A stretch of DNA of 41,147 nt from Rhodoferax sp. UBA4409. GTDB lineage: Bacteria; Pseudomonadota; Gammaproteobacteria; Burkholderiales; Burkholderiaceae_C. The notes beneath the pieces are model-generated. The model was not told the DNA's origin. It was given only the letters and a program-made list of their open reading frames with translations, and did not search any database. Both the position numbers and the translations under genes were made by a program. This document shows positions 24,020-32,858 of this stretch, in pieces (within the stretch, counting starts at the first letter, position 1; the number at the start of each line of letters is the position of its first letter). The stretch covers positions 1 to 41,147 of the forward strand of contig DGQR01000034.1 in assembly GCA_002390825.1 (NCBI GenBank). The letters are read 5' to 3'.

Positions 24020-25360
24020 ATGTCCACCCCCAGCGCCATTGAAGCTTTTTTGACCCAGCACCGCATCCACGAGGTGGAGTGCGTCATCCCCGACATGACG
24101 GGCATTGCGCGCGGCAAGATCTTGCCGCGCGACCTGTTTTTGGCGGCGGGGGAAATGCGCATTCCCAAGAGCGTGCTGCTCAACACAGTGAATGGCCAGC
24201 AGCCGGACAACGGCCCCTATGTGGGCGACACCGACCCCGACATGGTGTGCCTGCCCGATGTGAGCACCGCCCGCGTAGTGCCCTGGGCTGCCGAGCCGGT
24301 GGCAGTAGTGATCCACGACTGCCAGGAGTGGGACGGCAGCCCGGTGCAAATCTCGCCACGCGGCGTGCTGCGCCGGGTGCTCAAACTGTTTGACGAGCGT
24401 GGCTGGACGCCGGTGGTGGCGCCCGAGATGGAGTTTTATCTGGTGGCCCGCCAGCAAAACCCGCACGAGCCGCTGCAGCCGCCTTTGGGACGCACCGGCA
24501 AGCCCGAGGCGGGGCGGCAGAGCTACTCGATTGACGCGGTCAACGACTTCGACCCCTTCTTTATGGAGCTCTCCAGCTTTTGCCAGCAGCACAACCTGGG
24601 CGTGGAGACGCTGATCCACGAGGCCGGCCCCGGCCAGATGGAAATCAACTTCAGCCATGGCAATGCGCTGGAGCTGGCGGACCGGGTGTTTTTGTTTAAG
24701 CGCACCGTGCGCGAGACGGCGCTGCGCCACGGCATTTTTGCCACCTTCATGGCCAAGCCCATGGAGCAGGAGCCGGGCAGTGCCATGCACATCCACCAGA
24801 GCATTCTGGATGCCGACGGCAACAACATCTTCAGCCTGCCCGATGGCTCGGCCAGCCCGCTGTTCGGGCAGTGCATTGCGGGGCTGCAGGCCTACATTCC
24901 GCAGCTCATGCCCATGTTTGCGCCGTATGTGAATTCGTACCGGCGGCTGTCGCCCTTTATGTCGGCGCCCATCAATGTGCGCTGGGGGCATGACAACCGC
25001 ACCTGCGGCATCCGCATCCCCAAGTCCAGCCCCGCCAACCGCCGGGTAGAAAACCGGGTGCCCGGTGTGGACGTGAACCCCTACCTCGCCATGGCCGCCA
25101 CGCTGGCTTGCTGCTATCTGGGCATGACCGAGGGCCTGACGCCCAGCGCCCCCACCACCGACAGCGCCTGGAACGTGAGCCACGAACTGCCCCGCCACCT
25201 GGAAGACGCCATTGCCTCCATGCGCAGCTGCGAGCCCATGCGCGAGGTGCTGGGCGGTGGTTTTGTGGACGCCTTTTGCGCCGTGAAAGAGCTGGAGTAC
25301 GCCACCTACAACCGCGTGATCAGCTCATGGGAGCGCGAGCATTTGTTGCTGTTGGTCTAG
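24020..25360 (+). CDS. Glutamine synthetase family protein (gamma-glutamyl-amine synthetase / PuuA-like)
   Basis: The 446-residue product belongs to the glutamine synthetase superfamily branch that joins glutamate to amines, as in gamma-glutamylputrescine synthetase. Features: an N-terminal beta-grasp with VECVIPDMTGIARGKILPRDLF; metal and substrate residues in APEMEFYL, HEAGPGQMEINFSHG and PGSAMHIHQSI; the Arg-rich NRTCGIRIPKSSPANRRVENRVPGVDVNPYLAMA. It has no adenylylation-site region like that of GlnA and is slightly short for true GlnA. ATG 24020 is chosen because the longer frame from 23939 includes the operator. It heads an operon with the aminotransferase and GntR genes. The amine used cannot be told from the sequence. 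Confidence 0.85.
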   Translation: MSTPSAIEAFLTQHRIHEVECVIPDMTGIARGKILPRDLFLAAGEMRIPKSVLLNTVNGQQPDNGPYVGDTDPDMVCLPDVSTARVVPWAAEPVAVVIHDCQEWDGSPVQISPRGVLRRVLKLFDERGWTPVVAPEMEFYLVARQQNPHEPLQPPLGRTGKPEAGRQSYSIDAVNDFDPFFMELSSFCQQHNLGVETLIHEAGPGQMEINFSHGNALELADRVFLFKRTVRETALRHGIFATFMAKPMEQEPGSAMHIHQSILDADGNNIFSLPDGSASPLFGQCIAGLQAYIPQLMPMFAPYVNSYRRLSPFMSAPINVRWGHDNRTCGIRIPKSSPANRRVENRVPGVDVNPYLAMAATLACCYLGMTEGLTPSAPTTDSAWNVSHELPRHLEDAIASMRSCEPMREVLGGGFVDAFCAVKELEYATYNRVISSWEREHLLLLV

Positions 25361-25385
25361 ACCCCGCACGCGCCGGAGAACCGCC

Positions 25386-26765
25386 ATGACACAGACCCAC
25401 ATACCCGCCTTGCGCCACCTAGACCCGCAACGCCTTGCCGCCGTGCGCGAGCGCGAGCGCGCCACCTACACAGCTGCCAACCCCACGTCGCACGCCCTAT
25501 CGCAACGGGCTGCCAAGCACCTGATGTTTGGCGTGCCGCTGCACTGGATGAGCGACTGGTCCACCCCCTTCCCGCTGCACTTGGCCCACGCGCAAGGCGC
25601 GCGGCTGACCGACGCCGATGGCCACCGCTATGTGGACTTTTGCCTGGGCGACACGGGCGCCATGTTTGGCCACAGCCCGCCAGCGGTGGCCCGTGCCATT
25701 GCGGCGCAAGGGGCACAAGGCATCACCACCATGCTGCCCGGTGAAGACGGCGTGTGGGTGGCCGAGGAGCTGGCCCGCCGCTTCGGGCTGCCGGTGTGGC
25801 AGTTTGCTTTATCGGCGTCTGATGCCAACCGCTTTGCGATCCGCTGGGCGCGCGCACTCACGGGGCGCACGCAGGTGATGATCTTCAATGGCTGCTACCA
25901 CGGCACGGTGGACGATGTGTTTGTAGACCTGGTGGACGGCCAACCCCGCACGCGTGACAGCCTGCTGGGCCAAGTGGTGGACATCACCCGCACTACCCGA
26001 AGCGTGGAATTCAACGATCTTGCCGCACTGGAGGCGGCACTCGCCGACGGCCAGGTGGCTTGCCTGCTGGCCGAGCCGGCCATGACCAACATTGGCATGG
26101 TGCTGCCCGAGCCCGGCTTCTGGGAAGCGGCACAGGCCCTGTGTCGCCGCTACGGCACCCTGCTGCTGATTGATGAAACCCACACCATCAGCACCGGGCC
26201 CGGCGGCTACACCCGCGCCCACGGCCTGCAACCCGATTTGCTGGTGCTGGGCAAGCCCGTGGCCGGTGGCGTGCCCTGCGCGGTGTATGGCTTTAGCGCC
26301 GAAGCGGCAGTGCGCGCCGAGGCCGCCAAGCGCAACGCACCGCCCGGCCACAGCGGCATAGGCACCACGCTCACCGCAAATTTGCTAACCATGGCCGCCA
26401 TGCGCGCCAACCTGGCCGAGGTAATGACCGACGCGGCCTATGCCCAAATGTTCACCCTGGCTAGCCGCTTGGCCGAAGGCCTGCGCGCCATGATTGCGCG
26501 GCACAGCTTGGGCTGGTGCGTGACGCAAGTGGGTGCGCGCACCGAGTTCCAGTTCACCCCCACACCGCCGCGCAATGGCAGCGAGGCCGACCGCATCTTG
26601 AACCCGGCGCTGGAACAGAACATTCACCTCTACCTGCTGAACCGGGGCCTGGTGATCACGCCCTTCCACAACATGATGCTGGTGTGCCCCGACACCACCG
26701 CAGACGATGTGGACCGCTTGGTGGCAGCTATGGAAGCGTTTGTGGTGGACACTATCGCCCCATGA
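25386..26765 (+). CDS. Class III PLP-dependent aminotransferase
   Basis: The 459-residue product is a class III (ornithine / GSA aminomutase-type) aminotransferase. Visible are the N-terminal LTDADGHRYVDFCLGDTGAMFGHSPPAV, the cofactor contact IFNGCYHGTVDD, the Asp-containing LLLIDETHT and the PLP Lys in LVLGKPVAGGVPC. It resembles proteins annotated as glutamate-1-semialdehyde aminomutase-like, but a haem-pathway role is unlikely: the gene sits between a glutamine-synthetase-like gene and a GntR regulator, so it probably transaminates an amine or amino acid in a catabolic route. The start is supported by CGGAGAA upstream (25374-25380), and the stop overlaps the GntR start (ATGA). Confidence 0.85.
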   Translation: MTQTHIPALRHLDPQRLAAVRERERATYTAANPTSHALSQRAAKHLMFGVPLHWMSDWSTPFPLHLAHAQGARLTDADGHRYVDFCLGDTGAMFGHSPPAVARAIAAQGAQGITTMLPGEDGVWVAEELARRFGLPVWQFALSASDANRFAIRWARALTGRTQVMIFNGCYHGTVDDVFVDLVDGQPRTRDSLLGQVVDITRTTRSVEFNDLAALEAALADGQVACLLAEPAMTNIGMVLPEPGFWEAAQALCRRYGTLLLIDETHTISTGPGGYTRAHGLQPDLLVLGKPVAGGVPCAVYGFSAEAAVRAEAAKRNAPPGHSGIGTTLTANLLTMAAMRANLAEVMTDAAYAQMFTLASRLAEGLRAMIARHSLGWCVTQVGARTEFQFTPTPPRNGSEADRILNPALEQNIHLYLLNRGLVITPFHNMMLVCPDTTADDVDRLVAAMEAFVVDTIAP

Positions 26766-27439
26766 GCGAAGCCCCCACAACAGAAGCCACCAGCAGCACC
26801 GACCAGGACCGCGTGTACACCACGCTGCGGCAGTGGATCACGGTGGGGCGCTTTCTGCCCGGCGAGCGACTCAAGATCCGCAACGTGGCCGCCGACATGG
26901 GCGTGGGCCAGATGCCGGTGCGCGCTGCCTTGCAGCGGCTGGCCGCCGAGGGGGCACTTATTAACGTGCCCAACGCCGGGGTGACCGTGCCCCGCCTCTC
27001 GCTGCCCGAGTTTGACGACCTGATGCAGATGCGCCTGCTGCTGGAAGGCGAAGCCGCCGAGCGGGGCTGCCTGAGGCTGGATTCGGCACAGATTGCCACC
27101 CTGCAAGGCTGGAGCGCAGACATGGCCGCCGCCTTGCAAGCGGGTGAAGCCAAGCGCTACCTGGACATCAACGATGACTTCCATGTGATGCTCTACAAGG
27201 CAGCCGGCTCACCCCTGCTGTTTCAGCTGATAGACACCCTGTGGCTGCGGGCCGGCCCCATCTCCAACCGCCTGTTTGACACCCCGGATGCCAGCGCCGT
27301 GCTCAACGACGCCCACGACGACCTGGTGCGAGCCCTCGCGCAGCGCGACAGCGCCGCTGTGCGCCGCGCGGTAGAGCGCGACATCTTTGTGGCCGGCCAG
27401 TTTTTGCGTGCGGCTTGCGTGGACAAGAAGCGCAAGTGA
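26762..27439 (+). CDS. GntR-family transcriptional regulator (FadR/FCD type)
   Basis: The 225-residue product has an N-terminal winged helix (about 15-80: VYTTLRQWITVGRFLPGERLKI then VAADMGVGQMPVRAALQRLAAEGAL) and a helical FCD ligand domain (about 90-215) containing DINDDFHVMLYKAAGSPLL and the His-rich NDAHDDLVRALAQRD, whose His residues bind a metal ion in this family. It is the third gene of the operon, translationally coupled to the aminotransferase by ATGA overlap. It probably represses its own operon and the divergent MFS gene through the palindrome at 23957, with a pathway intermediate as inducer. Confidence 0.9.
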   Translation: MSEAPTTEATSSTDQDRVYTTLRQWITVGRFLPGERLKIRNVAADMGVGQMPVRAALQRLAAEGALINVPNAGVTVPRLSLPEFDDLMQMRLLLEGEAAERGCLRLDSAQIATLQGWSADMAAALQAGEAKRYLDINDDFHVMLYKAAGSPLLFQLIDTLWLRAGPISNRLFDTPDASAVLNDAHDDLVRALAQRDSAAVRRAVERDIFVAGQFLRAACVDKKRK

Positions 27440-27454
27440 GGCACTACCGCCTCA
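27437..27454. terminator. Hairpin made of the two convergent stop codons
   Basis: TGAGGC (27437-27442) and GCCTCA (27449-27454) form a perfect 6-bp stem with a 6-base loop. The first TGA is the stop of the GntR gene, and TCA at 27452-27454 is the TGA stop of the chemotaxis gene on the other strand. On the + strand five A follow, so the classical T run is absent; its value as a terminator is uncertain. Confidence 0.4.
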
Positions 27455-29140
27455 AAAAGCGGCCCACTCCAACTCCTCTTCTTTGGCGGGAGCCACCGCC
27501 CGTGGGCGGAATGGCTTGTCGATGGATAGCTGGAGCGGTGCCTGCCTGACAGGCAAAGACGATGTCTGCAGGGTTAAGCCGTTGTCCTGTGGCAGCTTGA
27601 ACGCGGAGACGACCTTCACCAATTGCAGTGCTTGCTCTTTCAAACTTTCAGCGGCAGCTGCGCTTTCTTCGACCAAAGCGGCGTTCTGCTGGGTAGCCTG
27701 ATCCATCTGGCTGACGGCTTCACTTACCTGCTGTACCCCAAGGCTTTGCTCGGCACAGGCCGTTGCAATCTCTCCAACAATGGCGCTGACTCGCTGCACC
27801 GAACCAACGATGTTGCCCATGGTCTTGCCCGCCTGATCGACCAACACCGTACCTTGTTCGACCTGCTCCACGCTTCGTCCGATGAGTGTTGAGATCTCTT
27901 TGGCAGCCTCTGCACTGCGCTGGGCCAAGCTGCGAACTTCAGAGGCAACCACCGCAAAACCACGGCCCTGCTCACCCGCCCGCGCGGCCTCCACTGCGGC
28001 GTTCAAGGCCAAAATATTGGTCTGAAATGCGATGCTATCAATCACGCCGATGATCTCGCCAATCTTGCGGCTGCTGTTGCTGATGCCCTGCATCGTGGCG
28101 ACCACTTTGCCCACTACCTCCCCGCCTTGCGAAGCCACCGCGGAAGCGCCTTGCGCGAGCTGATCGGCACGCTTGGCACTCTCTGCGTTGTTGCGCACCG
28201 CAGTGCCCAACTGTTCCATGGTGGCGGCCGTCTCTTGCAGGGCGCTGGCTTGTTGTTCGGTGCGGCTGGAAAGCTCTTGCCCGCCTTGGGCAATTTCAAT
28301 ACTCGCGGTCGATACCGCGGCTGAACTCTGGCGTACGTTGGACACCAGTCGCTCCAGACTTTGTTGCATCGCAGACAGCCGGTACATCAGGCTACCGTTG
28401 TCGCCTGCTGCAACCGCAATGCGCTGGGTCAGATCGCCCTGCGTGATGGCAGATGCCAGCTCCTGGGCCTGTGTGGGCTCGCCGCCCAACTGCCGGCTCA
28501 AGGAGCGGGCAAGAAGGTAGCCCACCACGAGGGCGAGGGCCACTGCGGCGGCGGTCACCGCCAGGCTCAGCTGTATCGCGTCAGCACCTTCTTGTTCGGC
28601 GCTTTGACCCGCCTTTTGGAGCAAATCCGATTGGGCTTGTGAAAAAGCAGCAATCGATGCAAGGAACTCTTCTTGTGCAGGACGCAGAACATACAGAAGG
28701 CGGTTTGAGGCCTCCTCTGTTTTTCCCTCTTTGATCAATGCAATGACCTCGTTCCTAGCCTGGCTATAAGGAACACGTGCGGCCAGCATGGCATAAAACA
28801 TTTTTTTGCCGATCGGCGTATTGATCATGGGCTCCAGCTTGGCCAGCGTGGCCGTGTTCTCGGCGACGGTCTGCTCTACCAGCGCCAATGACTTTCGCAC
28901 CTCTTCTGGCTCTTGGATGTTGATGAGAGCATCGCGGACAAATCGGGCATTGCGATTGACCGCTCTGTCCACGTCGGCGACCAACGCCACCTTGACCGAG
29001 CGATCGTCCACGATGTTTGCGATGTCGTCGTTGATAGCCCGGATACGGAAAACAGTAGAGACCGTGACGACGATGAGCAACAACACCACTACACCGAAGC
29101 CGAGAGCCAACTTGGTGCTTACCTTCATACCCTTGAACAT
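27452..29140 (-). CDS. Methyl-accepting chemotaxis protein
   Basis: The 562-residue product is a membrane chemoreceptor: TM1 (about 7-30), a periplasmic four-helix-bundle type sensor domain (about 31-190), TM2 (about 195-215), a HAMP domain and a long methylation/signalling helix bundle with the conserved tip IGVIDSIAFQTNILALNAAVEAARAGEQGRGFAVVA. It ends EELEWAAF, which resembles the W-x-x-F tether that binds CheR and CheB in E. coli receptors. ATG 29140 is chosen (AAGGGG nine bases upstream); the frame stays open to 29503, but that extension does not look coding. It is divergent from a GGDEF-EAL gene, and an FNR-like box lies in between. Confidence 0.93.
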   Translation of the reverse strand: MFKGMKVSTKLALGFGVVVLLLIVVTVSTVFRIRAINDDIANIVDDRSVKVALVADVDRAVNRNARFVRDALINIQEPEEVRKSLALVEQTVAENTATLAKLEPMINTPIGKKMFYAMLAARVPYSQARNEVIALIKEGKTEEASNRLLYVLRPAQEEFLASIAAFSQAQSDLLQKAGQSAEQEGADAIQLSLAVTAAAVALALVVGYLLARSLSRQLGGEPTQAQELASAITQGDLTQRIAVAAGDNGSLMYRLSAMQQSLERLVSNVRQSSAAVSTASIEIAQGGQELSSRTEQQASALQETAATMEQLGTAVRNNAESAKRADQLAQGASAVASQGGEVVGKVVATMQGISNSSRKIGEIIGVIDSIAFQTNILALNAAVEAARAGEQGRGFAVVASEVRSLAQRSAEAAKEISTLIGRSVEQVEQGTVLVDQAGKTMGNIVGSVQRVSAIVGEIATACAEQSLGVQQVSEAVSQMDQATQQNAALVEESAAAAESLKEQALQLVKVVSAFKLPQDNGLTLQTSSLPVRQAPLQLSIDKPFRPRAVAPAKEEELEWAAF

Positions 29141-29519
29141 CTGAGTTTTCCCCTTTGAAGTTGCGCGGATTATGGAGAGCGGGTCTAGCAAAACTGGCTC
29201 TTTGGTCAGCATTCGGCACGACTCTTGATCCATGTCAAATAGACAGATACCCGTATACCAATACAGTCCAAGCTCAGACTCTCTGCATCCAAAAAAAGCG
29301 GAGATTCCTGTCTGCGCGCAACCCAGTGAACAGCTGTGAGCGCTCCATTTCTGCTGTGCGGTATCAAACGTGCTGCGGCGGGATTTACCAACACCACCCT
29401 TGCGTCTTACACCCTGGACATTGAAGTGAAAAAAGTAAGTAACCCCGCCACCGGCCAAGCCATCGCCCCACTCGCAGGGCCTTTTGCCCCTGGCAAAACT
29501 CATTGGATGGCAGCTAGCG
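29141..29519. other. Divergent intergenic region between the chemoreceptor and GGDEF-EAL genes
   Basis: No gene is seen in these 379 bases. They hold the FNR/Anr-like box at 29225-29238 and must contain both promoters, but no convincing -10/-35 pair or sigma-28 promoter was found. Confidence 0.4.
29225..29238. promoter_or_regulatory. FNR/Anr-like binding site
   Basis: TTGATCCATGTCAA matches the TTGAT-N4-ATCAA consensus of Crp/Fnr-family oxygen regulators at nine of ten defined positions. Its centre is about 91 bases before the chemoreceptor start and about 288 before the GGDEF-EAL start. It may place the chemoreceptor under oxygen control. Confidence 0.5.
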
Positions 29520-32500
29520 GTGGCTACTAAGTCTGCGGCGCTCCGATCACGCTATCTGCACACCCATGATCTTGTAGCCCTGGAATGGACGGATACACCC
29601 ATGTGGGTGTTCGACCTGAGCAAGAAGTGCATGCGCTGGGCGAATGCAGCAGGTCTGCGCTATTGGGGTGCTGACTCCCTGGATGAGTTTTTAGCGCGTG
29701 ATTTTTCGGATCTTTCGGACAGCGCAATCGCGCGAAATCAGGTGCACATGACCATGCACGCCTGCGGCCACACCGGCCGGGATCAATGGACGGTGTACCC
29801 CAAAGGCAAGCCCACCACGCTGAACGCCCACAGCATCGGCATGATGTTGGACGATGGCACCGCGGCCATTTTGTACGAGGCGACACAGGTCGCCACGCCG
29901 CTTTCACCCTCCGTGCTCCGGGGTGCCGAGGCCATGCAGCAAACGCCGGTCATCATCGCGATGCACAGGCTCTGCGACGGAAGCGCTGTCATGCGCAATC
30001 CTGCGGCGGTGCGGCACCTCGGAGTTGCCAAAAAATGTGAGCGACACAACGATTTTTTCATGATGTTTGCCGCGCCGGAGAAGGCGTGGGCGGCACTCAC
30101 CGATGTGCGCACCGGTCACATCCACGCCACCGAAGCGGAGCTGCTGACCTTGGAAGGCCCCCGCTGGTACCGGATTGAAGCGCGCCCGGTGCTGGACCCG
30201 GTGACCGGCGAGCAGATGTTGCAATTCAACGGGCAGGACATCACGGAGCGCAAAAAGATCGAGGCGTCCTTGCAAGCCAGCGAGCAGCGCTGGAAGTTTG
30301 CGATCGAGGATGCCGGCGACGGCCTATGGGACTGGAATATCCAGACCGGGGACACCTACTACTCACCCCGCTTGAAACAGATGCTGCAGCTTGCCGACTT
30401 GGAACTGGGCAACAGCGCTGCAGAGTGGAAAAGCCGCGTCCACCCGGATGACCTGGCAAGCGTGATGCGCGCGATGCCGTCCTTTATCCAGGGTGGTACA
30501 GGCACCGTGGAGATCGAGTTCCGGATGCTGCGCAATGACGGCAGCATCATTTGGGTCAGGGCCCGTTGCCGCGTGGTCGAGCGAGACACCCACGGCAAAC
30601 CGTTACGGGTCATCGGCACCACCTCAGACATCAGTGCGCGCAAGGCCGCCAAGGTGGCGTTGCAAGAAAGTGAGCGCCGGTATCGCACGGTGGTGGAGTA
30701 CACCCGCGAAGCGATTGCGGTGCACCAAAACGGCACCATCGTGTTTGTGAATCCGGCGGCAGTTCAGATGATGGGGGCGGTTTCGTCTGAAGAGCTGGTT
30801 GGCAGGCCTGCGCTGGACTTCTTGCATCCAGACTACCGCCCCATCGTTGAGGAGCGCTGGGCTACCCGGGCTGCGCAAGGCCAGGCCATGCCGCTGATCG
30901 AGGAAAGATTCGTCCGCAAGGACGGCGTTGTGATTGATGTGGAGGTGCAAGGCGCGCCCATTCAATTCATGGGTGCACCGGCCGTGCAGGTGGCGATGCG
31001 CGACATCACGGAGCGCAAGGCGGCAGAGTCCAAATTGCAATTGGCTGCCAGCGTGTTCAACAACGCCCGCGAGTCCTTGATGATTACCGATGCACTGGGA
31101 ACCATCATTGACGTGAATGATGCCTTTTGCGCCATCACCGGCTACTCTAGAGACGAGGCGATTGGACAAAACCCGCGTTTTCTGAGTTCGGGGCGTCAAG
31201 GCCCGGACTTCTATGCCGGCATGTGGAATTCACTCGAGGCCCAAGGCTACTGGAGCGGAGAGGTTTGGAACCGCCGCAAATCAGGCGAGTTTTATGCAGA
31301 GATGCTCACCATCAGTGCGGTCAGGGATCCATCAGGAAAAACCAAACAATACGTGGGGCTAGCCTCAGACATTACCTCTTTGAAGGCTCACCAGAGTCAA
31401 CTGGAGCATATCGCCCACTTTGATGCCCTGACAGGCCTCCCGAACCGGGTGCTGTTTGCGATCCGACTCGACCAAGAGATGGCCCACGCCAAACGCCAGG
31501 GCAAACACTTGGCCATTGCGTTTCTGGACCTCGATGGATTCAAGGGAATCAATGATCAATACGGACACAGCACGGGGGACCAAATGCTGGTCACCCTCTC
31601 GCTGCGGATGAAGTCGGCGCTGAAAGAGCGGGATACCCTGGCAAGGTTGGGTGGAGATGAGTTTGTGGTCGTGCTGACAGACCTTGATGACCCCGCTACC
31701 GGCACCCCGCTTTTGGCCCCCTTGCTGGCCGCTGCCGCACAGCCGATTCATGTGGGCGAATCGGTGTTGCAGTTATCGGCAAGCGCCGGGATGACATTCT
31801 TTCCCCAACGCGATGAGGTCAACGCCGATCAGCTGCTTCGTCAGGCCGACCAGGCGATGTACCAAGCCAAGCTTGCCGGGAAGAACCGTTTCCACTTATT
31901 CGACGCGGAACACTACAGCACCCTGCGTGGACACCACGCCAGTCTGGACAGGATCCGGAAAGCCCTTTCACGCCAGGAACTGGTGCTCCACTACCAGCCG
32001 AAGGTGAATATGCGAACCGGCGAGGTGGTGGGCGCCGAAGCCCTGGTCCGTTGGCAAGACCCCGATCGAGGCTTGATCCCGCCCGCGGAGTTTCTGCCGG
32101 TGATCGAGAACGACACGCTTTCCATTCAGGTTGGGGAATGGGTGATTGCAGAGGCATTGCAACAAATTGATGCGTGGAAGAAGGCGGGCCTCCAGATGGC
32201 CGTCAGCGTCAATGTAGGCGCACACCATTTGCAGCAGGATGATTTCGTGGAAAGACTCGAGACTTTGTTCGCGCAGTTTCCGAACGTTGCACCGGGCTGC
32301 CTTAATTTGGAAGTCCTGGAAACCAGCGCGCTGGAGGATATCGACAAGGCCTCAAAGGTGATAGAGGCTTGCGCAGCCATGGGGGTGACCTTTGCGCTGG
32401 ACGATTTCGGCACTGGGTACTCCTCACTCACTTATCTGAAGCGCTTGCACGTCAAGCAGCTCAAAATTGACCAGAGTTTTGTGAGAGACATGCTGGTCGA

Positions 32501-32717
32501 CCCCGATGATCTGGCCATTTTGAAAGGTGTTATCGGTCTGGCCGCAGCATTCAAGCGCGAGGTCATCGCGGAAGGCGTCGAATCAGAAGCGCATGGCCGA
32601 CTCCTCATGGACTTGGGTTGTGACTTGGCCCAAGGCTACGCCATCTCAAGACCGCTACCCGCCGAACAGTTCATTCGATGGATGGCGACATGGCATGAGA
32701 AGCCAGCATGGAGGTGA
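29520..32717 (+). CDS. Multi-PAS GGDEF-EAL protein (cyclic di-GMP synthase/phosphodiesterase)
   Basis: The product of about 1065 residues has no membrane segment. It holds about five PAS-like domains in a row (roughly 15-110, 130-245, 255-375, 385-505 and 510-630; several end in the DITERK pattern), then GGDEF (about 640-800) and EAL (about 815-1060). The GGDEF motif LGGDEF is intact, so synthesis is possible; the inhibitory RxxD site reads KERD and is not canonical. The EAL domain keeps EALVRW and DDFGTGYSS, so cyclic di-GMP breakdown is possible too. The start is uncertain: GTG 29520 is used here, and TTG 29484 would add 12 residues. It is divergent from a chemoreceptor, which suggests linked control of motility and biofilm. 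Confidence 0.92.
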   Translation: MATKSAALRSRYLHTHDLVALEWTDTPMWVFDLSKKCMRWANAAGLRYWGADSLDEFLARDFSDLSDSAIARNQVHMTMHACGHTGRDQWTVYPKGKPTTLNAHSIGMMLDDGTAAILYEATQVATPLSPSVLRGAEAMQQTPVIIAMHRLCDGSAVMRNPAAVRHLGVAKKCERHNDFFMMFAAPEKAWAALTDVRTGHIHATEAELLTLEGPRWYRIEARPVLDPVTGEQMLQFNGQDITERKKIEASLQASEQRWKFAIEDAGDGLWDWNIQTGDTYYSPRLKQMLQLADLELGNSAAEWKSRVHPDDLASVMRAMPSFIQGGTGTVEIEFRMLRNDGSIIWVRARCRVVERDTHGKPLRVIGTTSDISARKAAKVALQESERRYRTVVEYTREAIAVHQNGTIVFVNPAAVQMMGAVSSEELVGRPALDFLHPDYRPIVEERWATRAAQGQAMPLIEERFVRKDGVVIDVEVQGAPIQFMGAPAVQVAMRDITERKAAESKLQLAASVFNNARESLMITDALGTIIDVNDAFCAITGYSRDEAIGQNPRFLSSGRQGPDFYAGMWNSLEAQGYWSGEVWNRRKSGEFYAEMLTISAVRDPSGKTKQYVGLASDITSLKAHQSQLEHIAHFDALTGLPNRVLFAIRLDQEMAHAKRQGKHLAIAFLDLDGFKGINDQYGHSTGDQMLVTLSLRMKSALKERDTLARLGGDEFVVVLTDLDDPATGTPLLAPLLAAAAQPIHVGESVLQLSASAGMTFFPQRDEVNADQLLRQADQAMYQAKLAGKNRFHLFDAEHYSTLRGHHASLDRIRKALSRQELVLHYQPKVNMRTGEVVGAEALVRWQDPDRGLIPPAEFLPVIENDTLSIQVGEWVIAEALQQIDAWKKAGLQMAVSVNVGAHHLQQDDFVERLETLFAQFPNVAPGCLNLEVLETSALEDIDKASKVIEACAAMGVTFALDDFGTGYSSLTYLKRLHVKQLKIDQSFVRDMLVDPDDLAILKGVIGLAAAFKREVIAEGVESEAHGRLLMDLGCDLAQGYAISRPLPAEQFIRWMATWHEKPAWR

Positions 32718-32761
32718 TGCACATCCCGGGTGGCCACAGCCAGATGGGCGGAAGCCCCGCG

Positions 32762-32788
32762 CATTTACGCTTTTTTTACACCCGCCCG
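32762..32788 (+). promoter_or_regulatory. KdpE-box-like T-rich site in front of kdpF
   Basis: CATTTACGC, a run of seven T, ACACCCGCCCG: from memory this is nearly the same as the KdpE-binding region of the E. coli kdpFABC promoter, which has the same T run followed by ACACCCCGCCCG. It ends 70 bases before the kdpF start. KdpE, encoded at 40169, is the expected activator when potassium is low. Confidence 0.7.
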
Positions 32789-32858
32789 GCGAATCTCATC
32801 CCCGTTTTTACGCGCGTCTGAACACACTTCTCCCATCGATTTGATGCAGGAGAAAACG

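Noticed and set aside
23972..25198. 408-residue - strand open frame
   Set aside because: It is the antisense of the glutamine-synthetase-like gene, with biased His/Arg/Val composition.
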